Part shown: positions 1 to 11,084 of the stretch, piece after piece
How the letters are laid out: every line of letters begins with the position of its first letter
Numbering within the stretch: position 1 is the first letter of the stretch
DNA from: Dryomyza anilis
Lineage: Eukaryota; Arthropoda; Insecta; Diptera; Dryomyzidae
DNA length: 64,000 bases
Direction: 5' to 3'
Assembly: GCA_951804985.1 (NCBI GenBank)
Contig: OX638132.1
Location: 22,201,989-22,265,988 of the forward strand
Notes under the pieces: model-generated
The model's database searches: none
What the model saw: only the letters and a program-made list of their open reading frames with translations
What the model was told of the DNA's origin: nothing
Made by a program: the position numbers and the translations under genes

Positions 1-1080
1 GCACAACTCAACGTTATTCATCCTGAAAGATTTCTAACGAGAGTGTTTGACTCAAAGAAATCTCGTCCTCTGTTCGACTCCTACTTTAAATTTTGGTTTC
101 ACTTTTGTTGCTCTGCTTAATCCGTTGGTTTTACGAGTTTACGAGCCACTTGAACTGAACCCCGACATTTTTTTTCTCCCTCTCTCTCTCTCTCTCTATT
201 ATATGGCACTAAAATAAACATTAATTTCTTGTTGCTTCTTGAACTCATTCGCATACTCATCAAGCTTATCGTTTGTGACGTTATCAGCACTGCAGCATCA
301 TAATCATCATCTCAATTCACGCACTCTTCTTTTTTTATTTTGATGGTTTCAACAGTTTGTTGCTGCTCTTTATCATTCTACTCCTCAACTTGTTTTTGTT
401 TTCTCTGATTTTTCCTTTTCTTTTTTTATTTTGTTTGATGTGTTTATAGCCTTTTTTGTTGTTGTTGTTTTTGTATAAATTAGTTGTCAGTCAGTTCAGT
501 TCCTGCACTCAAAGCATAAATTATCTTCGTGTGCGACCGAGCGCATTTTATGTGTACGTCCAACAAAATGGCGTCCATAGTTGCTGTTGCTGCAAATGGC
601 GCTCACTCGACAGCTGGCAACATTGAGCAGCGCATATATTTTATAGGTTAACGTGGGAAAAGTAGTAAAATTATAATAAAACCCAAATAATTAGCAATTT
701 GAATTAATATACATAATGTGTGCACTAAGCAAAGGAGATGAAGTAGATGGACGAAATTTCAATGACGAGGAGTACAGCTAAAGATGTAAATGGTGGAAGA
801 CATCTGGCTTATTTTTAGTTGCATGTTTTATATGTGATTTATTTAATTATTATTTTGTTAAATTGTATTTATTCTGCGTGGCAAATTTTGTGGCTTTAAC
901 ATAGGCAATTGTGGGTATCATAAAACATCGTGGTAAAGCCTATTCGCAGCACAATGACTGATATATAAGTGGGTTAAAATCTATAACTTTTGAATGGAGT
1001 TGGAATATTTTAGTTCATTCCGTGCATAAAAATCCAATTCCATGCATAAAAATAAAATGGCACGCATGATCTTTCTGTTG
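1..1080. other. Non-coding AT-rich DNA, probably tincar intron
   Basis: No ORF or recognised repeat family. A CT dinucleotide microsatellite sits at about 174-198, and T-rich runs occur at 320-480. The stretch 520-640 is less AT-rich and looks single-copy. Because tincar runs on the minus strand and its next exon has not appeared by position 1, this is probably intron, but that is inference. Confidence 0.5.
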
Positions 1081-1129
1081 CTCTCAAACACTGAAAAAAT
1101 AAATCTAAACTTCTGAAATTATTTAATTT

Positions 1130-3655
1130 ACCGTAGAATTTAATGAAGAATTTACATCATTTCCAAATTTAATTCAGAAATGATCAATGTAATTCAGAAA
1201 TTCCATTTAAAATTCAAAAGACAACAATTGAAATTCAGAAATTCCATTTGAAATTCAAAAGACATCAATTGAAATTCAGAATTTCCATTTGAAATTCAAA
1301 AGACAACAATTGAAAATCAGAAATTCCATTTGAAATTCAAAAGACATCACTTGAAATTCAGAAATTCCATTTGAAATCCAAAAGACATCAGTTGAAGTTT
1401 AGAAATTCCATTTGAAATTCAAAAGACATCAATTAAGATTCAAAAAATTCCATTTGAAATTCAGAAGACATCAATTGAAATTCATAAATTTCATTTTAAA
1501 TTCAAAAGACATCAATTGAAATTCAGAAATTCCATTTGAAATTCAAAAGACATCTCTTGAAATTCAGAAATTCCATTTGAAATTCAAAAGACATCACTTC
1601 AAATTCAGAAATTCCATTTGAAATTCAAAAGACATCACTTGAAATTCAGAAATTCCATTTGTAATCCAAAAGACATCAATTGAAGTTTAGAAATTCCATT
1701 TGAAATTCAAGAGACATCAATTAAGATTCAGAAATTCCATTTGAAAAAAGACATCACTTGAAATCCAGAAATTCCATTTGAAATTCAAAAGACATCAATT
1801 GAAATTCAGAATTTTCATTTGTAATCCAAAAGACATCAGTTGAAGTTTAGAAATTCCATTTGAAATTCAAAAGACATCAATTAAGATTCAGAAATTCCAT
1901 TTGAAATTCAGAAGACATCAATTGAAATTCAGAAATTTCATTTTAAATTCAAAAGAAATCAATTGAAATTCAGAAATTCCATTTGAAATTCAAAAGACAT
2001 CAATTAAGATTCAAAAATTCCATTTGAAATTCAGAAGACATCAATTGAAATTCAGAAATTTCATTTTAAATTCAAAAGACATCAATTGAAATTCAAAAAT
2101 TCCATTTGAAATTCAAAAGACATCACTTGAAATTCAGAAATTCCATTTGAAATTCAAAAAACATGAATTGAGATTCAGAATTTCCATTTGAAATTCAGAA
2201 GACATCAATTGAAATTCAGAATTTTCATTTGTAATCCAAAAGACATCAGTTGAAGTTTAGAAATTCCATTTGAAATTCAAAAGACATCAATTAAGATTCA
2301 GAAATTCCATTTGAAATTCAGAAGACATCAATTGAAATTCAGAATTTCAATTTAAAATTTAAAAGACATCAGTTGAAGTTTAGAAATTCCATTTGAAATT
2401 CAAAAGACATCAATTAAGATTCAGAAATTCCATTTGAAATTCAGAAGACATCAATTGAAATTCAGAAATTCCATTTAAAATTCAAAAGACAACAATTGAA
2501 ATTCAGAAATTCCATTTAAAATTCAAAAGACATCAATTGAAATTCATAAATTTCATTTTCAATTCAAAAGACATCAATTGAAATTCAGAAATTCCATTTG
2601 AAATTCAAAAGACATCCCTTGAAATTCAGAAATTCCATTTGAAATTCAAAAGACATCACTTCAAATTCAGAAATTCCATTTGAAATTCAAAAGACATCAC
2701 TTGAAATTCAGAAATTCCATTTGTAATCCAAAAGACATCAATTGAAGTTTAGAAATTCCATTTGAAATTCAAGAGACATCAATTAAGATTCAGAAATTCC
2801 ATTTGAAAAAAGACATCACTTGAAATCCAGAAATTCCATTTGAAATTCAAAAGACATCAATTGAAATTCAGAATTTTCATTTGTAATCCAAAAGACATCA
2901 GTTGAAGTTTAGAAATTCCATTTGAAATTCAAAAGACATCAATTAAGATTCAGAAATTCCATTTGAAATTCAGAAGACATCAATTGAAATTCAGAAATTT
3001 CATTTTAAATTCAAAAGAAATCAATTGAAATTCAGAAATTCCATTTGAAATTCAAAAGACATCAATTAAGATTCAAAAATTCCATTTGAAATTCAGAAGA
3101 CATCAATTGAAATTCAGAAATTTCATTTTAAATTCCAAAGACATCAATTGAAATTCAAAAATTCCATTTGAAATTCAAAAGACATCACTTGAAATTCAGA
3201 AATTCCATTTGAAATTCAAAAGACATCACTTGAAATTCAGAAATTCCATTTGAAATTCAAAAGACATCAATTAAGATTCAGAAATTCCATTTGTAATCCA
3301 AAAGACATCAGTTGAAGTTTAGAAATTCCATTTGAAATTCCAGAGACATCAATTAAGATTCAGAAATTCCATTTGAAAAAAGACATCACTTGAAATCCAG
3401 AAATTCCATTTGAAATTCAAAAGACATCAATTGAAATTCAGAATTTCCATTTGTAATCCAAAAGACATCAGTTGAAGTTTAGAAATTCCATTTGAAATTC
3501 AAAAGACATCAATTAAGATTCAGAAATTCCATTTGAAATTCAGAAGACATTAATTGAAATTCAGAAATTCCATTTGAAATTAATTTCAAATTTAATTCCT
3601 GAATTTCAATTGATGTCTTTAGAATTTCAAATGATCTTTTTTGAATTGCATTTGT
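1130..3655. repeat. 41-bp tandem repeat array (minisatellite) ending in an inversion
   Basis: About 60 head-to-tail copies of a 41-bp AT-rich unit. Each unit has two related halves: GAAATTCAGAAATTCCATTT (20 bp) followed by a 21-bp half built on AAATTCAAAAGACATCAATT. Variant units (catcacttc, gaagtttag, tgtaatcc, and a deleted form at 1741 and 2802) recur in the same order 1,062 bp apart. For example, the catcacttc variant lies at 1591 and 2653, and the aattaagattcaaaaattcc variant at 2002 and 3064. So about 1465-2150 was duplicated as a block to about 2527-3212. At 3575-3640 the unit appears in reverse orientation, so the array closes with a foldback. Related degenerate units lie at 52430-52740 and 61650-62080. 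Confidence 0.93.
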
Positions 3656-3930
3656 AAATACTGTAGTACTTTTTGACTTTTTGACGAAAAAAAAAAATAA
3701 AAAATGTCGTAAAAAACTGCAAAGTAACAAAAATAGTAAATAACATATTCGTAACATAGATATCCCAGTTCTAAGACCCATCGTAGTGAATATCCGAATC
3801 TTCGCTACGAATTCGAATTTTCGGCTACTCTAAGATCGAACATTTATAATAAATCAACAAAAATTTTGATTTTTTTTAAAGAATTTAAATTTTTTCAAGG
3901 ACATGAAATTTCATTTTCAAGGATAATGAC

Positions 3931-4378
3931 CAGGCCTAACGAAAAAGTGACAAAATATGTTTGGATTATGGACTAAATAACTGGATTTATATGGATTTAT
4001 ATGGATCATAAAACTTAAAATATGGATCAAAGATCTTCAAATATGGGTCAAAACTTTAAAATATGGATATAAAATTTATTTTATTTTAATTATTCAGAAA
4101 AATATAAATTGTACTGAAACAAAATTAATTTTTAAACCAAATTTTTACACCCAACCAAATTTGCTACAAATCACAATCTATTGTCTCCTGTAGTGATATC
4201 CAGATATAGTTTTCTATATGTGGATGTTTGAAAATTTCAAAATTTTAATGGAAATTGAGAAATATGAGTCAGTTTTTATCAAAAAATATGGATTTATATG
4301 GATTTATTCAAATATATGGATATTACCTAAAAAATCTTATTATGTATTTAAGTAGTGAATAAATCCAAGTGAGCCCTG
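3931..4378. mobile_element. hAT-like non-autonomous element
   Basis: Imperfect terminal inverted repeats: CAGGCCTAACG on the left, and the right end reads CAGGGCTCACTTGG on the opposite strand. The flanking octamers ataatgac and ataaatac match at 6 of 8 positions, consistent with an aged 8-bp hAT target duplication. The interior is made of repeated ATATGGAT/ATGGATTTAT words and has no transposase ORF. The superfamily call rests on TIR style and target size only. Confidence 0.5.
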
Positions 4379-6640
4379 ATAAATACCATTGGCAACATGT
4401 TCATGTTAAGAATACTTAAATTTTCCAGAAGATTGTTGTATTAGTTTTTAAACGAGACCTGAACAGAGTTACTGGCATCAAGAAATATTTCAATATGAAC
4501 CACCATACACTAACTAGCCTTTGCCCCATTTTATAAACTTTAAACTGTATCTCAGGAAACAGTGGTATCTCTGGAAATAGTGGTCGAAAAAATATATAAA
4601 AAAAAATGGTCAATGCATATCCCGATTCCTTGCAAATCACAGGGGGTGAATAGCAAACCTTGGTTAATTTTATGTGGAATAGCTCAAATACGATTTGAAA
4701 TTTGCATTTTATCATTTTGATATTTCAGCATTTTATTTTCAACATTATTAGATCCTATAAAACAAATGTTTACGTATTTATATTTTAAAAGTGTTTTCGA
4801 TATTTTCTATCGTTTTTCGGCAAAAAATGATATCGACAGATTAAATTTATTATTTTTATATTTATTATATCAAATACATATAATAAATATAAAAATAACA
4901 AATTTTTCAATATTTTATTTTTTTCGACATTTTTTTTTTTGTTCGGCAAAATATTGTTTCGGCGTTCTAAGGCTTTTAAAATTTCGCCATTTTTGGCTTT
5001 TGACATTTTTTTTTTGAAATTTCGTACGGATTCCGAACTCGATAGGTATATTCGAATTTGATTTTTTTTTTTTTTTGAAAAATTTACATTTAAAATATTA
5101 GGAAATCATGAAAAAATTGTAGAAATAGTAACTCTTAAGGGAACCGTCCGGCATAATAGATTGAAGGTCGTTAGGGGGCGTAAAGAAAAGCAGGTAGACT
5201 TCTTAAAGTGATTCATCAACGGTATTCCAATTAATATTAGGTGAGTAACTTGAACTGAAACTATTACCAGGTTCTCAGTTCAACTGAGACCATTCATTTC
5301 ATTGATGGAATGCAATTCCAAGGACATAAAATGACTAGAACTCTTAGAATTTGTTTGAAATATTCGAATCCATAGAAAACTTCAACGAAGCCGCTAGACT
5401 TTGAAAGTTACATTCCAAGGTCCCTAGTGTCAAAGGGTATTATCAGAAATACTATTATCTAGAGGAAAAGAACACTGCTTTTGAATACGCACTTTCCAAA
5501 TCTAGAACAAGGCATTCTTAAGTGATCTTAAATATTACAAAGAACCTTGGAGACACACTTACAACATCTAGTGAACATTTTTAAAACATTTTCTATTACA
5601 ACTAAAGAAATGGAGGGAAATAAAAAAAGTCTGATATTTATACCAAAAAGCACAAACTACTTCAAATGACTTCAGACCTATCAAGTGATGTGTAATTGAA
5701 ATCGACAATGTGGGCCTATAATAGTTATGTTTAAATATTAATTGGCTTGCTGTGATCGAACATTGTTAAAGTATTTGATAGTTTAAATATTTTATGCACC
5801 ACACTATTTATTATTTTAATTGAAATAAAAATTAAATAGAATGTTTTTTTGTTATATTTTTTTATTTAAACAACGATGTCAAAAATAATTCCAGAAAAAA
5901 TAAATTCGTTGCCAAAAATCATACTTTACACATACCGTGTATTTAACTCAAAATTCATCAAGCGAAATGTCAATTTAATTCAATTAAAAGCAACATTCGC
6001 CGCTGACAATAAAAACTGATTACGCCGGAATACTGCCAGAGTGTAAATGGCGACAAGTCGAGCACATATTACAACCCCCCCAAAAAAAAAATATAAAACG
6101 ATGCCACGCAGAAGCAAAAACGCGACTGTCGAATTGTTAACATGACTGTGTGACAACTGAGTGACACAAGTATGGTATTAAATTGGTTTATAAAAGCTGC
6201 ATTTAAAAACATTTTAAATTTTTACACGTTACTAACTTCGACAACAAATCTATTTTTTTTTATTAAAAAAAACCTATTTTTTTGTTATTTTATAATCAAA
6301 TAAATCTTTTTTGTAACAATTTTTATACTATAAAGCATTAAACAAACTTTTTTTCGTATATTTTGTACACTTTTTTAATTTTTTTTTTAGTTTATTTAGT
6401 GGTGAAAAATCACAAATTGTTAAATAGAGCGGCTACGACAAATTCATTTTTACACAATATGTATATATTTTGACAAAATTGTCAATTAAATTACTGCGCA
6501 TTGAAATAATAATCGGGAATTAAATTTAAACATTTTTTTTCAATATTTGGTTTAAAATAACAGATATCGAAAACAACAATAAAACTGATAATTTTCTTTT
6601 GGCGTGATTTTCTGGATTTAACACAATTTTTTTTTATTAT
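4379..6640. other. Non-coding AT-rich stretch with one perfect-looking hairpin
   Basis: No supported gene. At 4843-4905 there is an inverted repeat with 28-bp arms (one mismatch) and a 7-nt loop, made almost only of A and T. At 5030-5800 the sequence is less extreme in composition but has no open frame and no family I recognise. At 5990-6140 there is a short, more GC-rich island (gccgctgacaat, atggcgacaag) that looks single-copy. Confidence 0.5.
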
Positions 6641-6645
6641 ATTCA

Positions 6646-6770
6646 GGGTTCGATCTCAGCGACACCATTACACTGTAGGTCCCATCACTTTTAGTACAAA
6701 TATATTACGTACAACTCAAATGCTGAGATAGCTCGACTTTAGTTCTTCACAATAATATCACAATAATACA
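6646..6770 (+). mobile_element. 5'-truncated tRNA-derived SINE (3' part)
   Basis: Starts at a Pol III B-box-like GGGTTCGATCTC and continues into the SINE tail also seen in the copies at 34542, 49962 and 53256 (ctgtaggtccca, agtacaaatatattacg, acaactcaaatgctgagat, agctcga). The A box and the middle of the element (ggcagtaaatggcaaacc, cctatgaaaagctctc) are missing, so this copy is both truncated and internally deleted. Confidence 0.7.
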
Positions 6771-6964
6771 AAAATATTATTTTTTATTTAAATACTAGTA
6801 TTTTGTACTCGGGCTGCGCAACGGATTTTTGATTTTTAAACCAGTTTTAAGCATAACTGCTCATTTTCTACTATATACTGAAGTACACAAAAAAAAGATG
6901 TATGGAAAGCATATCGGAATTAGAATTGATTTTGCTATTATTTTTATTTGTCTTATTTTATTTA

Positions 6965-7110
6965 TAATATTCTGAGTGAAGAATGTTCAGCATAATTAAG
7001 AACTTTAAAGGTAGGTATTCAATTAAATTCCCCACATTAATATCCACATCAAAGTGTAGGGTATTCCATTGTCGGGCCCGACCGACTATAAAAGTACCCA
7101 CCTTTCCCAA
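6965..7110 (+). mobile_element. DINE-1/Helentron-like 3' end
   Basis: Matches the 3' end of the complete copy at 11508-12332: attctgag, gttcagcataattaa, cccacattaatatcc, GTGTAGGGTATTCCAT, then the hairpin GTCGGGCCCGACCGAC at about 7070-7086, and the end word ctttcccaact. A 3'-terminal hairpin next to a short copy of the 5' terminus is the layout known for Helentron/DINE-1 elements. Confidence 0.75.
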
Positions 7111-8570
7111 CTCGTTTTGTTTTGCATTATATTTTTCTTTTTTTTTTGCTTTTATGTTTGTATTGTTGAATTGGTTTTGTATTTTTGCTTTTATTTTTGT
7201 GTTTTTGCTTTTGTATTTTTGATTTTATTTATGTGTTTCTCGTTTTGAATTTTTACTTTTGTTTTATTTTTGATTTTTAAGTTTTGTGTTGTATTTTTCC
7301 AAACTTTTTGTTTGTCATTTTGCTTTTGTTTTTATGTTTTTGCTTTTAATTTTGTTTATCTTTTGTATTTTTGTTATTTTTTGCTTTTTTTTAATGTTTT
7401 TGCTTTTGTTTTGTATATGGTTTTGTGTTTTTGTTTCTGTTTCTGTTATTGCTGTTGTTTTTGTTTTTTATTTATCCTTGGTTTTTTGTTGGATTCTCTT
7501 TGTTTTGTTTTAATTTTTGTGTTTAAAAAAAAACAAAAACTAAAATATCATGTTTTTGCTATTTATTTGTGTTTTTACTTTTGTTTTGTATGTTCGCTAC
7601 TGTTTATGTTTTTGTATTTGTTTATGCTTTTGTTCTTGCTTTTGCTTTTACTTTTGTTTTTTTTTTTTTTTTGTGTTTTTGTGTTTCTGATTTTGTTTTT
7701 GCTTTTTGATTTGAGTGTTATATTTGTGTTATTGCCTTTTTGTTTTTGTGTTTTTGATTGTTCTATTTTTCAGCGGTTTAGACGTAATGCAGGAACAAAC
7801 AGACAGGCCGATGGACAGTCTGACGGACCAAGAGTTTTTTATATATAGATTACACAAACAAATTTTTCTTTTATTTTTGTTTGTGTTTTGTCGTTTTGTG
7901 TTTTCCCTTTATATTTGTTTTTAATATTCATTAGATAATTATTATTATTGGTTTTTTAATTGCCTTTGTTCTCTTGTTTTATGCATTTTTTTTTGCTTTG
8001 TTTTCATTTTTCTTTTTTGTGTTTTTGCTTTTGTTTTTTTGATTTTGTTTATGTGTTTTTCGTTTTGCATTTTTGCTTTTGTTAATTTGTTTTGTTTTAT
8101 TTTTGCTTTGATTTTTAAGTTTCTGATTTTGTGTTGTATTTTTCCAAACTTTTTGTTTTTGATTTTGTTTTAATATTTTTGGTTTTGATTTTGTTTATCT
8201 TTTGTGTTTTTGTTTTTTTGTATTTTTGCTAATGTCTTTGTTTTGCTTATGGTTTTGTGTTTTTATATCTGTTCTGAATTTTGTTTTTTGCTCTTGTTTT
8301 TGCTTTTGTATTTTTGCTTGGTTTTTTATTGGATTCTTTTTGTTTTGTTTTTATTTTTGTGTTTTGATGTTACTTTTGTTTTTGCTTTTTATTTGTATTT
8401 TTACTTTTGTATATGCTTTTGTTTTGTATGTTTGCTTCTGTTTTCGTTTTTGTATTTGTTTATGCTTTTGTTTTTGCTATTGTGTCTCTGATTTTGTTTT
8501 AACGTTTTTGCTTTTTTGTTTTATCTTTTTGTTATTGCCTTTTTGTGTTTTTGATTTTTTTTTTATTTTA
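7111..8570. repeat. T-rich degenerate tandem repeat (TTTTTGYTTTTGTTTT type)
   Basis: About 1.4 kb in which almost every word is a variant of tttttgcttttg, tttttgtgttt or ttttgatttt. The long open frames here encode only Phe/Cys/Leu/Val strings, the expected by-product of a T-rich repeat, so I do not call genes. It is interrupted at 7772 by an RTE-like tail module. The left half (7240-7770) and the right half (7975-8560) contain matching sub-blocks (tttcgttttg, aagttttgtgttgtatttttcc, attggattctctt), indicating an internal duplication of about 840 bp. Confidence 0.85.
7772..7850 (+). mobile_element. RTE-like retroelement 3' tail module, copy 1
   Basis: Contains CAGCGGTTTAGACGTAATGC, aacaaacagacagg, gacggaccaagagtttt and tatatatagat. 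This is the same 3' module seen at 8571 and 55516. A CAGA-rich tail followed by a TATATATAGAT terminus is typical of RTE-type LINE or dependent SINE ends in insects. Assignment to RTE is from memory of tail style, not from any protein. Confidence 0.6.
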
Positions 8571-8650
8571 TAGCGGTTTAGACGTGATGCTGGAATAAAC
8601 AGACAGACAGGCCGATAGACTGACTGACGGACCAAAAATTTTTTATATGT
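8571..8650 (+). mobile_element. RTE-like retroelement 3' tail module, copy 2
   Basis: Repeats the copy at 7772: CAGCGGTTTAGACGTGATGC, taaacagacagacagg, then gactgacggacc and tttttatatgtaga. It closes the second half of the T-rich block, so the block appears to be two tandem copies of one element body plus tail. Confidence 0.6.
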
Positions 8651-9195
8651 AGAATTTCAGAATATTATAAAACATATTAGAAATTAACGTCTCATATCCC
8701 CATAATTAAAAAAATTTATATAAAAGTAAAGAAAACTAATCAAAAAAAATTAGAAAAATAAAAGTGGGCGGACCAAGCCTATTTTTAAAACGTACATATA
8801 TGCAATCTATAAGGCTTATGTTTCATACTTTTGTTTTTATTTATTTACGACAAATATTTCCACCATAAAAAAACCGGAAAATAATGTCAAAAAATAAAAT
8901 GTGGGCGGCTCATGTCCATTTTTGAAATACATATTTTTAGATGATTTCTAACAATACGATTTCAATTTTATACATATATTTTGAATATTTTTCGAGTTAT
9001 TGGTCCCTAAAGAGTTCTATAAAAATGATTTGTATGGGAGGTTGGCGTGTCCGTTGACGGATTAAGCTCATTTCCAAACTCAGGGCCCATTTTCGGCTAA
9101 AACATATGGACACAAAATTTCATCGTATTCGGACAAGCATTTCTGATGTTATCCAGTATTCAAACAACAAGACAGACATAACTAATGTCTCGATA
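8650..9195 (-). mobile_element. DINE-1/Helentron-like element, reverse copy
   Basis: Reverse complement of the interior and 5' half of the element at 11508-12332. Shared words include gacgttaatttct, tatggggatat, gtgggcgga next to ccaagcc, cgagttattggtcc, tgtatgggaggt, ggcgtgtccgttgac and aaatttcatcgtattcgg. With the forward 3' piece at 6965-7110 it brackets the T-rich block in opposite orientation. Confidence 0.75.
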
Positions 9196-9704
9196 TTCAT
9201 TATTAATCGCCTTTTGGGTCTGATTATGCAAATGGGCGTAGTCTCTCCCATATTTTAAAATGGTAATTACGAAAAAATCTAAAAGTTCAAAGATTTAACA
9301 TTTAAATCGCCACGTAGCGTATGAGCGTGATTGCGAAATGAGTGTTATACATCCCATGCATTGTTTGCTTTTAAATAAACTTGTGTGAGTAAAACAAAAA
9401 AAAAAACCACTGTAAATAATATTTAAAATTCAATAAAGTGCAAAAAGCGATTTTCTAATTAAACATATGAAATATTAATGAAGTACAATGCAGTACAAAG
9501 GAAAAGTTGTAACAATAGTAACTTTGTTATAACTATTTTTAAAACAAAATCAGCTAATGTTTTTTTTTCCTTGTAAACGTCATGTCGTCGACTGTCGACT
9601 GTCAACAGATTTACAACAGAGGAGGGGGGCATTAACAAACACACATCGCTATCCGAGTAGCACATATACAGCATGGTGCTGCCACCCTTTTATAATTTAA
9701 TTAC
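9196..9704. other. Intronic DNA downstream of the tincar exon donor
   Basis: No repeat family recognised. It contains a short tandem word gtcgactgtcgactgtc at about 9587-9603 and an A-run at 9398. It lies in the intron that follows exon 9942-9705 on the minus strand. Confidence 0.4.
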
Positions 9705-9942
9705 CTCTTGGCAGCAGTCCATTTTCAATTATTCTGGCCTCCAAGAGCAGCCGCGGCAACAGCAAACACAGCGCAATCACGATGTGCACAAATGCGGCCG
9801 TCGGACCGCCATGCGTCCAGAGGGCGCGCAATGTGCCACCTCTGGCCTCCTCCTCGAGACCATCGTGCGGTGTCATGGAACATCTTTGTGTCTTGGAGCT
9901 GCCGCTTGCCAATTTGATACCATCATTGGCCAAGTTGCCAAC
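9705..9942 (-). CDS. tinc: tincar, internal coding exon (third membrane segment)
   Basis: A 238-bp internal exon of the only gene supported here. On the minus strand the acceptor is a pyrimidine-rich tract ending CAG just above 9942, and the donor is GTAATT just below 9705. It starts in phase 0 and ends after one base of a codon. The translation begins VGNLANDGIKLA and runs through a hydrophilic, acidic loop (HDGLEEEARGG) and WTHGGPTAAFVHIVIALC into a hydrophobic segment that continues LLLPRLLLEARII. That gives residues about 215-293 of the joined protein and the third membrane pass. I recognise the sequence as Drosophila Tincar, an eight-pass membrane protein reported in cardiac and eye tissue; this is memory, not a search. 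About five more membrane segments should lie in exons left of position 1. Reading past the donor meets a stop after two codons, as expected of intron. Confidence 0.85.
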
Positions 9943-10340
9943 CTGAAATTAAACAAAAACAAACATTGTAGCACTTTGTTGAATGGAGGTGATTTTTATA
10001 AAACGGTAACGTGGTTTATGAGTGACAATCTGAGTAGCTAAGTGAGTGATAGAGTGACAGTAGAGATGGACAAGAGTCAACGAATGAAAAACGGAATTTT
10101 TGAATAAAATGTGCGAATTAATTCATTTGTTAGGGTGAGTGATTAAGTGAGTTATTTAGTAATTGAATGAGTATTCAAGGTGCAGATTCATAAACTATTT
10201 GAATGGCCCAAAATTTAATTCAAATATGTATTTCATGCAGTTGCGATATGTTTGAAAAAAATTAAACATTCATAAACAACGATTTACGATTACAAAACAA
10301 TCACCAAACAAGAAATTTGAATATGGGAAATGAACCCGGC
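9943..10340. other. Intron sequence just upstream of the exon
   Basis: AT-rich, no ORF. A run of gtgagtgat/gtaagtgag-like words at 10018-10170 is mildly repetitive. Nothing else is recognised. Confidence 0.4.
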
Positions 10341-10724
10341 GGTAGCTCAAAGATCGCGTTTTGATATCCAAATCGACAATTTCAAAATTGAATTCAATCG
10401 ATGTATCTCAAATGCCATAAACTAAAAAATTGAATATGTCATCTGTCAGAAAATTTAATATCCAAATAAAAGAGCCCTCATAATCGAATCATAATGTCTA
10501 ATGTTAGCTTGAATATGGATTTTTATGATTTCAAATCCTGAAAATGTCTCTTGAATGGTACAAATTATGTGGAGAATTTTCAGTAAAATTCAAATAAAAT
10601 GGAATGGTAGTTCAAAGATCGCGTTTTGATACCCAAATCGACAATTTAAAAAATGAATTCAAACGATGTAGCTCAAATGTCATAAACTAAAAAAGTGTAT
10701 ATGTCATTTGTCAGAAAATTTAAT
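10341..10724. repeat. Pair of ~119-bp direct repeats, 265 bp apart
   Basis: Copies at 10341-10459 and 10606-10724 share GGTAGCTCAAAGATCGCGTT, ccaaatcgacaattt, gatgta.ctcaaatg.cataaac and gtcagaaaatttaat. Divergence is low (roughly 10%). The spacer is AT-rich and has no TIRs that I can see. The source family is unknown. Confidence 0.75.
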
Positions 10725-10904
10725 TACCGGTTCAACTACCAATACCATTTAAACTACCATTACCGTTTCAACTACCAACGTGCAAAATCGGATTATAATA
10801 ACAGGAACTAATATTTTATGTCAGTTGATCATTTTTAAAAAATCGAAAATTGAGATATATTAGGTACGAAAAAGTTTATATATTTTTGAGCCGAATTAAA
10901 TAAA

Positions 10905-11050
10905 AACCAGTAAGGAATGTTAGGTCATATGGAAAATTTTGAAGTACGGAAATTGTTATAGTTGGTGTGATGAAGTTAGTAAGAATTATGAAAGTTATGG
11001 TCGGTATAAGCCTACTATAAATACCCTACACATATGGACATTTCCTGGGA
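10905..11050 (-). mobile_element. DINE-1/Helentron-like 3' end, reverse copy
   Basis: Read on the minus strand it gives GTGTAGGGTATTTATAGTAG, a decayed hairpin, then cataattcttactaact, catcacaccaactata and aatttcc. This matches the 3' end at 62600-62690 closely and the copies at 17180 and 53060 more loosely. Confidence 0.7.
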
Positions 11051-11084
11051 TCATGGACGGGATACTCGTACGCTTAAAACTTTA

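Noticed and set aside
1130..3655. CRISPR-like array
   Set aside because: Units are contiguous without unique spacers, and the genome is clearly eukaryotic.
7270..7848. Long Phe/Leu/Cys-rich open frames (192 codons and others to 8573)
   Set aside because: They arise from the T-rich tandem repeat; several frames on the same strand are open with the same simple composition and no start context or domain.
9673..10041. Plus-strand frame of 122 codons opposite the tincar exon
   Set aside because: Shadow of the minus-strand exon; it reads through the intron acceptor with no own support.
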